Origin: Didymella arachidicola
Lineage: Eukaryota > Ascomycota > Dothideomycetes > Pleosporales > Didymellaceae
DNA: 64,000 nt
Reading direction: 5' to 3'
Assembly: GCA_016630955.3 (NCBI GenBank)
Contig: CM049988.1
Span: forward strand, 1,860,001 to 1,924,000
The position numbers and the translations under genes were made by a program. The notes under the pieces are model-generated. The model saw nothing but the letters and a program-made list of their open reading frames with translations. It had not been told where the DNA came from and searched no databases. Of this stretch, positions 51,821 through 61,451 are shown piece after piece. How positions within the stretch are numbered: position 1 is the first letter of the stretch; each line of letters opens with the position of its first letter.

Positions 51821-53680
51821 CTACTTGTATTTACTTGGAAGCCTAACGTTGCGTCCGCGGCGAGTAGTGACTGGTGGAGGAGCTGAGGGTGCCTCAGGGG
51901 CTTCTTTCGCACCACCAGCATCACCAGCTTGTTTCTGACGCTTATTGCTACCTGAGGTAGCTTTTAAGGCTTTACGCTTACCCTTTTGGGATAATTGGAT
52001 AGCAGTAGTAGCTTGACGAGCGTCCCTTTGACGCTGCGCTTCAGCTGCCTTCTTAGCCTTCTCCTGCACCCTCACCTCCTTAGCTCTCTCACGCTCTGTA
52101 CGCTTCTCCTGAGCCTCTCTTGCTCTCTGAAGCTTAATTGCTACTTGCTCTTGCTTCTGACGTAGCTTTTGAAGATGCTGCTCCTCCTGTTCTTGCTCAT
52201 TGATCTTCCGACGATAGTGTGCCTCTCTGACCTTCCGAGGAGACCAAAATACAGGTTGACTTTGGTACTCCTTCCGCTGTTGGAGACTCAGGGGCTTACT
52301 CTTCTTATTGTGCTTCTTCCTGTGTGCAAGAGACTCCTGCAGGCCTTTGTTCTGCTCAGTAAGCAGCTCAACCTGGGCAGTAAGAGAGTGAATTGCCCCT
52401 GTCAGCTCCCGCACTGCCTCACTGTCAGGTTCCTTCACATGATCCTTAAGTACCTGCCTTATACGCCTCCAGTCTGTTGGTCTAAGAGCTCCTGATTGTT
52501 CTTCTTTGTCTGTATAAGTGTTGTTGACTTGTTTGAGTACAGCAGAGGCGTCAGGGGGCCATATCCCTGTGGCTGCAAAGGAGTTGACGATTGTTGACTC
52601 CTGAAATGAGCTCTGCCACGCCGCCCAGAACAGGTGTAAGAAGTTTGATTTAGTGACTGGAGAGGTCCCCTGACTGCTTTGGAGGAACTGCGTAAGCTCA
52701 TTTGAGTATGCTCGTGCCAGAGGTGAGAACAGGCAAACGTCCAGTGGCTGGAGCCTGTGTGTTGAGTGAGGGGGAAGGATCATCACGAGTATCTTGCGTT
52801 GGTTGGCGTACTCAATAAAGTCAGGGGTAACGTGGCTCCCGTGGCCGTCAAGTATCAAAAGACGATACTTTCTCCGTGCTGTGGCCTTAGTAGCGCGATC
52901 GAACACCTGTTCAAGCCAGGCAAGAGCTATCTCGTTGTTGCTCCAGCCTGTACTAGATGAGCTGACAAAGACTGAGTGTTCCCCTGGCTTGATATCCTCC
53001 ACCCAGCCTGAGTATATAGCTTGATTGGCTGCTGGGTATATGAGGCTTGCTGGCAGGGCTTCCCCTGAGGCACTTATGCAAGCAATAAGCGTGATCCACT
53101 CCCGTGAGCCGTCTTGGAGAGTACCTCTGACTTGCTTGCTGTCCCACAGTGGCCGGGAGAACACTCGTTTTGCACGTTCAAGTACCCCGATCATGAAGCC
53201 CTTCTCATCCATATTGTACATGTGCTGAGGCTCAATGCTGTACTCAGCTATCTTGCTGTGTAGAAGTGTGAAGTAGGCCTCAAAAGAAGCCCCTGAGTCA
53301 GCTTGGTGGCGATTGCGATCCTTCCCTGTTGCCCATTTGGTGACCAGTTCAGCTGTGTGACGGTGGAGGAAGCGAGTAACCCAGCTATCAGAGACGCTGC
53401 TACCAGCTACTTTAGACGCGTAATTTCGGATTTGAAGCCTGTTAGGAGGGAATCCGTCCTCAGTAAGCTTATTAATAAGCTTAATAAGCTCTTGTTCTTC
53501 AGTGTTGTTGAGTTTCCGTTGGTTAACTGCTTTGACCTCCCTAGAAGTTGAAACCCCTTTGTGCCTCCGCGCTAACGTAGACCGATCAACTCCCTTTGCT
53601 TTAGCAAACTTTGTGTATGAAAGTTGTTCTTTATGATTGCGCAAATCGAATTCTGTAGCCGCTTCTTGAATTGAGTCCAT
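51821..53680 (-). CDS. pogo-like DDE transposase (element 1)
   Basis: A 619-aa transposase in one exon that would cut and paste the element at TA sites. Residues about 15-45 form a psq-type helix-turn-helix (LSYTKFAKAKGVDRSTLARR). Residues about 60-110 form a CENP-B-type DNA-binding helix-turn-helix ending VSDSWVTRFLHRH. The DDE domain has Asp158 in NMDEKGF, Asp278 in LILDGHGSH and Asp314 in LQPLDVCLF, a DD35D spacing. A leucine-rich coiled coil (HSLTAQVELLTEQNKGLQ) and a long Lys/Arg/Gln-rich coiled tail follow, ending in RRGRNVRLPSKYK. Nothing is missing. The element 2 pseudogene product is clearly related. Confidence 0.93.
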   Translation of the reverse strand: MDSIQEAATEFDLRNHKEQLSYTKFAKAKGVDRSTLARRHKGVSTSREVKAVNQRKLNNTEEQELIKLINKLTEDGFPPNRLQIRNYASKVAGSSVSDSWVTRFLHRHTAELVTKWATGKDRNRHQADSGASFEAYFTLLHSKIAEYSIEPQHMYNMDEKGFMIGVLERAKRVFSRPLWDSKQVRGTLQDGSREWITLIACISASGEALPASLIYPAANQAIYSGWVEDIKPGEHSVFVSSSSTGWSNNEIALAWLEQVFDRATKATARRKYRLLILDGHGSHVTPDFIEYANQRKILVMILPPHSTHRLQPLDVCLFSPLARAYSNELTQFLQSSQGTSPVTKSNFLHLFWAAWQSSFQESTIVNSFAATGIWPPDASAVLKQVNNTYTDKEEQSGALRPTDWRRIRQVLKDHVKEPDSEAVRELTGAIHSLTAQVELLTEQNKGLQESLAHRKKHNKKSKPLSLQQRKEYQSQPVFWSPRKVREAHYRRKINEQEQEEQHLQKLRQKQEQVAIKLQRAREAQEKRTERERAKEVRVQEKAKKAAEAQRQRDARQATTAIQLSQKGKRKALKATSGSNKRQKQAGDAGGAKEAPEAPSAPPPVTTRRGRNVRLPSKYK

Positions 53681-53724
53681 ATTGACTGAGCTATGGGGTG
53701 TTGAAGATGGGGTGCGATTTGCTT

Positions 53725-53768
53725 AGCGGGGCGTTACGCGATGGTGGGCGTCACGCGCACGGACTCGG
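53725..53768. repeat. right terminal inverted repeat of element 1
   Basis: The exact reverse complement of 51669-51712, followed by the TA at 53769-53770. Confidence 0.96.
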
Positions 53769-53770
53769 TA

Positions 53771-53819
53771 CCGTGTCTGTGCGCGTGATGCGCGGATTCG
53801 CGTGATGCGCCGAACCACC
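53771..53819. repeat. left terminal inverted repeat of element 2
   Basis: 49 bases beginning CCGTGTCTGTGCGCGTGATG. It pairs with 55855-55903 except at base 7 (T here, C expected). Confidence 0.94.
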
Positions 53820-53860
53820 AAAACACCTCTATTATCTCAGCTCTACAACAACACAACGCA

Positions 53861-55741
53861 ATGGGGTTACAAGAAGTGCTTGCAGAGTGTGAAACTTTTG
53901 CATCTGGAGATGATATTACGTGGTCTAAAATAGCAGAAAAGCATGGTGTTGTGCGGTCAACGTTGACGCGCACGTGGAGGGGTGAGACGCGCCCGCATCA
54001 AGAGAAGGTTCTTGCACAGCAGAAACTCACCCAACAACAAGAGGAGGAGCTTGTGAAGTATATAGAGGAGCTTACTGCTCGTCATATACCTCCTACAAGA
54101 GAGATGATCGCCAATTTCGCGTCAGCAGTCGCCCAGGAGCCAGTAAGCGAGAGCTGGGTTACCCGCTTCATCAACAAGTACTCTATCCATCTTATCTCTC
54201 AATACTCAACGAGCATGGACGCCGATCGCCACAACGCTGATTCCTACGTCAAGTAAGAGCTGTACTTCAACTTACTACAGTGTAAGATCGCTGAGTATAA
54301 GGTTGACGCCGAGCACACATACAATATGGATGAGAAGGGCTTTATGATAGGCATCACTACTAGGGCAAAACACGTGTTCAGTAGACGTATGTGGGAGAAG
54401 GGGGAGGTCAAAGCATCACTTCAAGATGGCAATCGTGCCTGGGTGACGCTCATAGCGTGTGTGTGCGGCGATGGATCAGCTCTGCCCCCTGGCCTCCTCT
54501 ACGAGTCCGCCAACAACACCCTCCAATCAAGCTGGGTAGAGCAAATACAGTCAGGGGAACACTCTGTGCTTGTTTCTTCCTCACCTAGTGGCTGGACCAA
54601 CAACAATATAGGCCTTGCCTGGCTTCAGCAGGTGTTTGATCGCTTCACCAAGACCAAGGCGCGGAGGAAGTGGCGCCTCCTGATCCTTAACGGCCACGGC
54701 TCCCATGTGACGATGGACTTTATTAACTACTGTGATCAGAACAAGATACTCGTGGTTACACTTCCTCCTTATTCAAGCCATACGTTGCAGCCGCTTGATG
54801 TGGTGATGTTTAAGCCTCTGTCAACAGCGTATTTAAATGAGCTCACAACACACCTTCACAACGGCCAAGGACTCTCAGCAATTAAGAAGAGCAACTTCTT
54901 CCCCCTGTTCTAGAAGGCTTGGGAGAGTATGTTTACTTAGGGGCTAATACTTAAGTCCTTTGAGACGACGGGTATATCACCCCTACAGCCCAACGTCATC
55001 CTCCGACGCTTTGCTAAGGATACCCCTGAGGCCTCTGACGGCAGCACAAGCTCTTCTTCAGTCTATTCTGGCAGAGATTGGCTTAAAATTGAGACTCTGA
55101 TGCGGAAAGTAGTTAGGGATGAGATCAGTAAAGAGCTGAGGAAGATCAGCCGCTCGCTCCATCACATCTCAATTCAAAACCAGCTCCTCCACCACGAGAA
55201 TCAGGGGCTTAGAGAGGTTCTTAAGACTCAAAAGAAGCATAAGAATAAGAGCAAAGCTCTTCAATTCCAGCCTCGCGAGGACTATCATGGTGGAGCAGAG
55301 TTCTACTCTCCTAGCAGAGTAGAGAAAGCACGCACTGATGAGAGGATAAAGCAACAGAGCCAGAGGGAGGAAGAGCTCCAAAAAGCAGAGATGAAGAAGC
55401 TTAGGCACGCTAATAAGCTGTACAATGAGAAGATTGCCCAGGAGAGGCGTGAACAGCGGGCGAGAGAGAAGGAGGAGCGTGAGCGTGTTAGAGCTGAGAA
55501 GGTCAAGGAAGCAGCCGAACGCAAGGCTCAAAGAGAGCGTGATAAACAAGCTCGCGACGCTGAAAAAGCTGTACAATTGCCCCAAAGAGGCAAGCACAAA
55601 GCTTCAACAGCTCCTGCAGCAAAAATACAGAAGAAGCGTCGTACTGTGGCCGCTGCGCGTGGTGTTGTTGCTGCAGAGCCTCCTGCGGCACCTCGCACCC
55701 ACACCACGCGCAGCGGCAGAACAGCAACTCTATATAATTGA
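53861..55741 (+). pseudogene. pogo-like transposase pseudogene (element 2)
   Basis: One continuous frame of 626 codons plus stop, related throughout to the element 1 transposase and interrupted by three in-frame stops: TAA at 54254-54256, TAG at 54911-54913 and TAG at 54938-54940. The flanking residues suggest the lost codons were CAA, TGG and CAG/TGG, all C-to-T changes at CpA on one strand or the other. The second catalytic position reads LILNGHGSH, so the Asp is now Asn (residue 277, AAC at 54689-54691). That too fits G-to-A after T. The first and third Asp (157 and 313) remain. There are no frameshifts. The N-terminal helix-turn-helix and the basic C-terminal coiled coil are still recognisable. 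Confidence 0.92.
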
Positions 55742-55854
55742 ATTGTATGAGAGAATATTGTCGCATAGGCCTATAGAACAGTCCACCAAAAAAAACTTAT
55801 AATACTAGCTATTGTATGTGGCTCTATAACCTCATTTTTGCAGGTGCCTATTAA

Positions 55855-55903
55855 GGTGGTTCGGCGCATCACGCGAATCCGCGCATCACGCGCACGGACA
55901 CGG
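55855..55903. repeat. right terminal inverted repeat of element 2
   Basis: Pairs with 53771-53819 with one mismatch. Followed by TA at 55904-55905. Confidence 0.94.
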
Positions 55904-55905
55904 TA

Positions 55906-57794
55906 GGCCAAGCCAACGCCGTGCACACCGTGGCGGGAGCTGTCAAGATCTCAGCACAGGTACCGACTTGCCATCATCATGGCCGCTCGCGGATATTTTC
56001 CGGCTGAATGAGAAGAACAACCACTGGCTTGTCCGCAAATCAAATGCCGTTGTAAGGATGACCGAAGCTAGGCAGGTTATCCGATGTACTCGTTGTGGTA
56101 CGTGGAGAAGTGCGGGCAGCGGGGGTGGGGAGGGACAAAGCTGGCGGAGCCAAAAACGTGCAGGAACAGGAAGATGCGCTGATTATTCCGGGTGACTTCC
56201 AGTACTGAGCAGTCAGATGCAGCTCGGGTCTCCTCTTGCAAAAGACGTACGAGAGACTCGTCGAGCAACGAGGTTGCGGCGAGAAAATTGGCGAGTCGAC
56301 AGTCCGCGAAGCAGGTGGCTGCAGCAGCCTGTCAAAAGCTCGTTCAGGTGATGGCACCATTGCTGCTGTTCGCGTGCGCCATCTCCGTTTCCATACCGTT
56401 CGACTCGAATCGCACTTAATTAAGTGAGTCCTCGATCGTGAGGTATGAGTTCGTGGCCGGACCAGGCTGTCACGATGCGTTGCGATGCTCAATTCCACGC
56501 TCGGACGCGACTTCTAGAAATACGCAGCAGAACTTTTTTGGTTGTGGAGAGGAACGGACAACCACACACACGACGGGATACTTCGACAGGTGAAATTGTG
56601 AAAAGCGAAGTCGTAATGTGTTCGACCGAGCAAGCCTCAAGCTTCATGGTTTACCAACCCTGGATGGATGGCATCATGACGACAGAAACCTATAACCTCC
56701 CCTCGTACTTGATTGCACCCACGAGATGAAGTTTCAGCGAAGGAGAGAAAGGTATGGATTACATGCTGGGTCTCACGAAGGATCACGGTGAGCATCAATA
56801 TGACACCAGCATTGAAGGCAACGCAGCTCGGGGCAATTACAGCAGCACTAGAGAACTTCGTTTACGTCAAGGCACCGCAAGCAACACGAGGCGGCAATGG
56901 CGGAACACTGCTGCAGAAAGCCAGCGGGGCCACATGCACCTTTCAAATTCATTTGCACCGGCTCGAAAATGTCTGGGGACTCGCCCGGAGTTCTATATCA
57001 TAATGCCAGAAGGCGACCACCAGATTGTCTTTTCTCATAACGCAGGAAGGGTATGCGCTATTGCTAGTAACATGACCAAAACCAGCCTCTGTAGCACCTG
57101 CATATCATAAATTGGTCCGCAGTACAATCTTGCTGCAGTATAGGTGAGTTTGGCAAGGTTATCATTGTTCAGTCGAGGCATTCGAACTTGACGGCAGATG
57201 CAGTGTTCAGTAGTGCGCGTGCGCACGTGCGTTGATCCGTCGCCCCACCTGAGTTCCTCATGTCCCCGCCTCCTCACTTTTACAAGATTCCTGAGCGTCA
57301 AAAGATAACGCGAGACACCAAGGTCAGTCGGTGCGTTTCGCCATTCAAGTACAGGTCCGAGATGGCGGACTCGTGTCCGGACCATTTATTCGGCCTCCAC
57401 GATCGTTCACATGTTGCTGAACGCGCAAGCCACAGATCGGTTGCTGGGGTTACGAGGTGTATTCCAAGGCATTGCCCGCGCCGAGAACGACCCGCATTCC
57501 AGGCGTTTTCTGCTCCGGCAGGATGACATGCCTTGATTGGACGGCATGATGACCGTTGAGCGGGTGGAGTGGAAATCAAGCGCCAGGGCGGCGCGTTGCG
57601 CAAGCAGGGCTGGGCCATTTGTTTTCGGCCCATCTTACCAGCCATCTCCGTGCATGAACTGCGGATCTGAGCATACCCCTCAACTTCCGTCTGCCACGAC
57701 GGCTTCAGCACTATCGTCGAACAGGTTGTACTACGCTGCCTCAACCTACCTTACAGCATCGTCCATGGGTCGCCGCAAGCAGCAGTCGAGGTGA
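55906..57794. other. large intergenic stretch, no gene recognised
   Basis: An 1889-base gap between element 2 and the kelch gene. Several open frames of 60-150 codons occur on both strands, but none resembles a family and they overlap each other, as expected from chance. The right end presumably holds the kelch gene promoter. Confidence 0.5.
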
Positions 57795-60700
57795 ATGTCC
57801 TCAGCAAGGCAATCCGGCCAACACTGCGCCATGCGCGCAAAGATGACGCCGTCCGTGTCCCTGCTCCTGTGGATCCTTATACTACAGATTTCTCTTCTGA
57901 TGTCTTCCGCTGTTGCTCAGATGCCCTACAATCCGACTCGACTACTCTACAGTGGCAACCAACTTTACGTGTTCCAACCTTCGTCCCAATCGCTCACCCA
58001 GTTCCGCTTGGATTCCATCGATGTCTCAAGCAAGATCAGTGCCGCCAACTTACCGTATACGACTCTATCCAGGACCCTGCCATTCCTGGACGATAAGGTG
58101 TCTCGCGCATTTACGCCCGTACTCGATGATGGAGGAAACCTGACCATATACACGGGGAACTGCTCACATGGCGCGACCGGAGCTGAAGTCTGGAGCTTCA
58201 TCCCACCCTCCGGGACTGGAGCAGGAACTTGGCTCCAGCAGGACGTGTCAATTACCAGCGAGGCTACAGGCGGCACATTAGGCGCAAACTATCTGAGCAA
58301 CGGCGTATCGTTCTCGAGTCTTGTCGGCGGAAATGTCGATAACACCGGAGCCTACTTCTTCGGGGGTATGTGTCCAGACACTGACAAGAGTGCCGATGAT
58401 TGGCAATCGGCCGCTAACTATTCGAACTCCATGGTCACTCTGTCGCCTTCCGGCACCAACGACCACGCGATCACTTATGAGATTGACGTATCCTCCAGCC
58501 GAGGTCCACCGATCCCAGAAGCAGGGTTCACAATGACTGGACTGCCGCCAACGTATTCGAATCGTACCGATGGACTGCAGACACAGCAGCAGAACTTTGT
58601 TCTCGTAGGCGGACACACCAGCGCTGCTTTCATCAACATGTCCCAGATCGCGCTATTCTCATTGCCGGAACAAGGCTGGACCTTCATCAGCGTCCAACAG
58701 CCCGAAACATCACGAGCCGACTTAACAACTCGCGATGTTGCTACAATCGACCCTCGCTCGGGCCACACTGCTGTCTTGACACTAGATGGGCAACAAATCG
58801 TTGTGTATGGCGGCTGGGTCGGCGACATCAGCTCCCCAGCCGAGCCACAATTGGCAATCCTCAACATCGCAGATGGGTATGGCGGCAATGGTAAATGGAA
58901 GTGGTCCATTCCCGGTACTCCCTTGGGCAAAGGTCCTTCAACTAGCTCTAGTTTGTACGGCCACGGCGCGGTCATGCTACCCGGTAGTGTGATGATGGTG
59001 ACTGGCGGCTACACGATCATGAACTCCGGCACACGACACCGAAGAGCGACTCCCGTCGTAAACAAGGAAGCCTACTTCCTGAATGTCACCTCCAATACCT
59101 GGATCACAGATTACACGCCCCCAAGTATGCCCTCGTCTTCCGGCTCCACGGATTCAGGCCCCTTATCAAGTCCTAGCCAAAAGGCAGGCCTTGGCGCTGG
59201 AATAGGTATAGGGCTAGCTGCAGTTTGTGGATTGTTTGCTTTTTACATCTGGTACACAAGGAGGTTGCAGCGTCAGCGCGATCTGCGGGAGAAGCAGCTA
59301 CAGGATCTCTCATTCGTAGCCCACAGATACAACATCGATGATTACTCACCTGGATTAGATGCTAGGGGCGGACATGGAGATGCGATGGAGTACCCTAGCG
59401 GTTCGAATGCTTACTATTTTCCACCTGGGACTCAGGGCGGCCAAGGATGGAAGAGCGCTCATGGTCAAGATGTCGAAAGAACAGGCCTTCTCCTCGAAAT
59501 TCCAAGTCCTACACGCGGGCTGCGGCGCAGCTTAAGTGGAAGGCCTGTATACGCAATGGGCGCTGTCCGCCAAATTCACCCAATCGACGAATTGGAGGAA
59601 GAAGAAGGATATGGAGCCGAGCAAGATACCGACAAGACTCCTTTGACTGAACGATATGCAACCGCTGAACGCACGGTTGATCAGAGTTCATCTGTCATTG
59701 ACCATGCTCCTCAACTTGATCCTTTCTCCGACGAGCATCCCCGCAGAGCGGTGAAGAAGACCGTTTTACGTTCTGCATCTTCGTCGCCAGTCCTGGAGGA
59801 TACACAAGAGCACGAGCAGTTGTTGACCGAATGGCATGCACCGAATACAAACGCGAATCGCCGCTCAAATACTGTTTCCACTGGCTGCCTCTCTTCTGAT
59901 AAGGCATCATCAGACGAGCGCACAAACTCGAATCTTAGCGAGAGGAGTGCGCGATCCGACTTGTCGTGGAGTTCTTCCCACGGTAGTCTTGGTAGAAGTG
60001 CTTCGTTGCGTGTCGTTGACATCAGAAGTACCTTCATAGCAACAACAGCGCACGCCAACCCCCTACAATCTCCTGAGTCTACTCCAACCCGCAGTCGCCC
60101 ACGCAGATATAGTGAAAGTAGTCGGCCACAAGCTACCGAAATGAGGACTAAGTCATTCAGCAGTGTGCACAGCAACGGCCAGCTAGACCGTGAGATGTTC
60201 AGGACTGCACACACATCGTTTGCACATCTCCAAGCTGAAGGAGAGATGCTTCTCGGTGGCAACCCAGAGCAAATACGCCCTGTTACCTCATCGACATCAA
60301 ATGGATCGAACACGCAGACATTTGGAGATGCAGACACACCCCAGAGCCATGCAATGATCGCCACACCAGCAACTTCCCATACTCTTGATTTGTCGAGGCC
60401 GGGGAGTAGAGACGTCAGGAAGAGCTGGCTGGGCAGTATGCGCCGAGTGTTAAGACGATCAACCTCTGGCGCTGATCGGACTCGATCCCTCACCAATGCA
60501 GTATCGTACCACGAGCCTTATAAGGATAATCCTGGCTCGCTAGTGGAGCCTTCGACTATTGATGACCGGCGGTCATTCCCGTCAAATCCACCCCCTCGAC
60601 GGGCTGCCTCGGATGCTACCTTTTGGAAAAGCAGACGAGGGAAACAAGACTGGGAGGAAGATACCGAAGACAAATGGGCTCGCAATAGCGGTGACGATTG

Positions 60701-61292
60701 GGGGGCGCCAGAAGACGTCGCTCGCGCTGAGAGAGACCGCCTACGGCAAGAATGGAGAGAACGAGGCAATTTGCTTGTGAATCTTACGTCAGATGACGAG
60801 CTACCTACGCCACGCACACCAATCGCACCGAACGACCTGGGAATACCCAGCGTAGAGCAACGACCTTGCACTCCTGCTGATGAAGGCGACTGGGATGTGG
60901 AAGCTGCCGTTGAGCGTCGCGTTGTCCAAGTCATGTTCACGGTGCCCAAATCGAAGCTCCGTGTTGTCAACGCCGACCCTGATGGTTCCAGCGTTCTCTC
61001 GCTACCTCGTGAAAGCTCAAGAGAGGGCGAAGATCTCTTGAAAGGAGACGCCAATAGCTCGCCCAGCCGAGTGAGAGACCTTGCTGGCAGATTTGAACAA
61101 ATGTCTGCCACGAAGATCGCAACACCTCGTACGAGTCCGAGAGCAAGTCCAATTCCAAGTCCTTCTTCAAGCGTCAGGAGTATAAAGATCAGAGGGAAAC
61201 GAAGCTTAGTGTCGAGTAAGCAAAGCCCAGGGCGAAGCAACTTGAGGCCTTCAGCTGGCGGCAAAGCAAGAGAAAACATTTTTGAGGTATAG
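57795..61292 (+). CDS. kelch-type beta-propeller membrane protein
   Basis: A single exon of 1165 aa from the ATG at 57795. Later ATGs at 57831 and 57843 would give a tighter signal peptide (MTPSVSLLLWILILQISLL). The outer part (about residues 45-440) is a kelch/galactose-oxidase-like propeller, with blades such as GAYFFGGMCPDTD, FVLVGGHTSAAFINMS, SGHTAVLTLDGQQIVVYGGWVGD and GHGAVMLPGSVMMVTGGYTIM, and many N-glycosylation sites. A single membrane helix lies at about residues 462-486 (AGLGAGIGIGLAAVCGLFAF...). The cytosolic tail of about 680 residues is Ser/Arg-rich with many SP/TP sites and a charged region (WARNSGDDWGAPEDVARAER). This layout is common in filamentous fungi and suggests a cell-surface sensor or polarity protein, but no function is proven. 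Confidence 0.8.
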   Translation: MSSARQSGQHCAMRAKMTPSVSLLLWILILQISLLMSSAVAQMPYNPTRLLYSGNQLYVFQPSSQSLTQFRLDSIDVSSKISAANLPYTTLSRTLPFLDDKVSRAFTPVLDDGGNLTIYTGNCSHGATGAEVWSFIPPSGTGAGTWLQQDVSITSEATGGTLGANYLSNGVSFSSLVGGNVDNTGAYFFGGMCPDTDKSADDWQSAANYSNSMVTLSPSGTNDHAITYEIDVSSSRGPPIPEAGFTMTGLPPTYSNRTDGLQTQQQNFVLVGGHTSAAFINMSQIALFSLPEQGWTFISVQQPETSRADLTTRDVATIDPRSGHTAVLTLDGQQIVVYGGWVGDISSPAEPQLAILNIADGYGGNGKWKWSIPGTPLGKGPSTSSSLYGHGAVMLPGSVMMVTGGYTIMNSGTRHRRATPVVNKEAYFLNVTSNTWITDYTPPSMPSSSGSTDSGPLSSPSQKAGLGAGIGIGLAAVCGLFAFYIWYTRRLQRQRDLREKQLQDLSFVAHRYNIDDYSPGLDARGGHGDAMEYPSGSNAYYFPPGTQGGQGWKSAHGQDVERTGLLLEIPSPTRGLRRSLSGRPVYAMGAVRQIHPIDELEEEEGYGAEQDTDKTPLTERYATAERTVDQSSSVIDHAPQLDPFSDEHPRRAVKKTVLRSASSSPVLEDTQEHEQLLTEWHAPNTNANRRSNTVSTGCLSSDKASSDERTNSNLSERSARSDLSWSSSHGSLGRSASLRVVDIRSTFIATTAHANPLQSPESTPTRSRPRRYSESSRPQATEMRTKSFSSVHSNGQLDREMFRTAHTSFAHLQAEGEMLLGGNPEQIRPVTSSTSNGSNTQTFGDADTPQSHAMIATPATSHTLDLSRPGSRDVRKSWLGSMRRVLRRSTSGADRTRSLTNAVSYHEPYKDNPGSLVEPSTIDDRRSFPSNPPPRRAASDATFWKSRRGKQDWEEDTEDKWARNSGDDWGAPEDVARAERDRLRQEWRERGNLLVNLTSDDELPTPRTPIAPNDLGIPSVEQRPCTPADEGDWDVEAAVERRVVQVMFTVPKSKLRVVNADPDGSSVLSLPRESSREGEDLLKGDANSSPSRVRDLAGRFEQMSATKIATPRTSPRASPIPSPSSSVRSIKIRGKRSLVSSKQSPGRSNLRPSAGGKARENIFEV

Positions 61293-61380
61293 AATAGCTT
61301 CGATTTCCTAATGCTTAACGCATCACAGCTTGCGCTGTATTATAAATTTTAAAGTTTAAGAAAATTACTAACGTAAGTTA

Positions 61381-61423
61381 CAAGCGAGTGACGCACACAA
61401 GTGAGTGACGCACCCTAACAAAC
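61381..61423. repeat. left terminal inverted repeat of element 3
   Basis: 43 bases beginning CAAGCGAGTGACGCACACAA. Reverse complement of 63167-63209 with one C/T difference. Confidence 0.9.
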
Positions 61424-61451
61424 CATTGTGCCCTCCTACCTTTAAACCTTA

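Larger units (their letters stand above)
51669..53768 (-). mobile_element. intact pogo-like DNA transposon (element 1)
   Basis: A 2100-bp Tc1/mariner-superfamily element of the pogo type. It has perfect 44-bp terminal inverted repeats (51669-51712 and 53725-53768), a TA dinucleotide on each side (51667-51668 and 53769-53770) and one uninterrupted transposase gene. Its right-hand TA is also the left-hand TA of element 2, so the two stand head to tail with nothing between them. All parts needed for movement appear intact; activity is inferred. Confidence 0.93.
53771..55903 (+). mobile_element. inactivated pogo-like DNA transposon (element 2)
   Basis: A 2133-bp relative of element 1 with 49-bp terminal inverted repeats that differ at one position (C/T). 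TA flanks it at 53769-53770 and 55904-55905. The ends are related to those of element 1 (CCGTGTCYGTGCGCGTGATG against CCGAGTCCGTGCGCGTGACG). The transposase gene runs on plus, opposite to element 1, and carries stops, so the copy is non-autonomous. Confidence 0.92.

Noticed and set aside
55906..57794. Several 60-150-codon frames between element 2 and the kelch gene
   Set aside because: They overlap one another on both strands and show no domain, signal peptide or transposase similarity.
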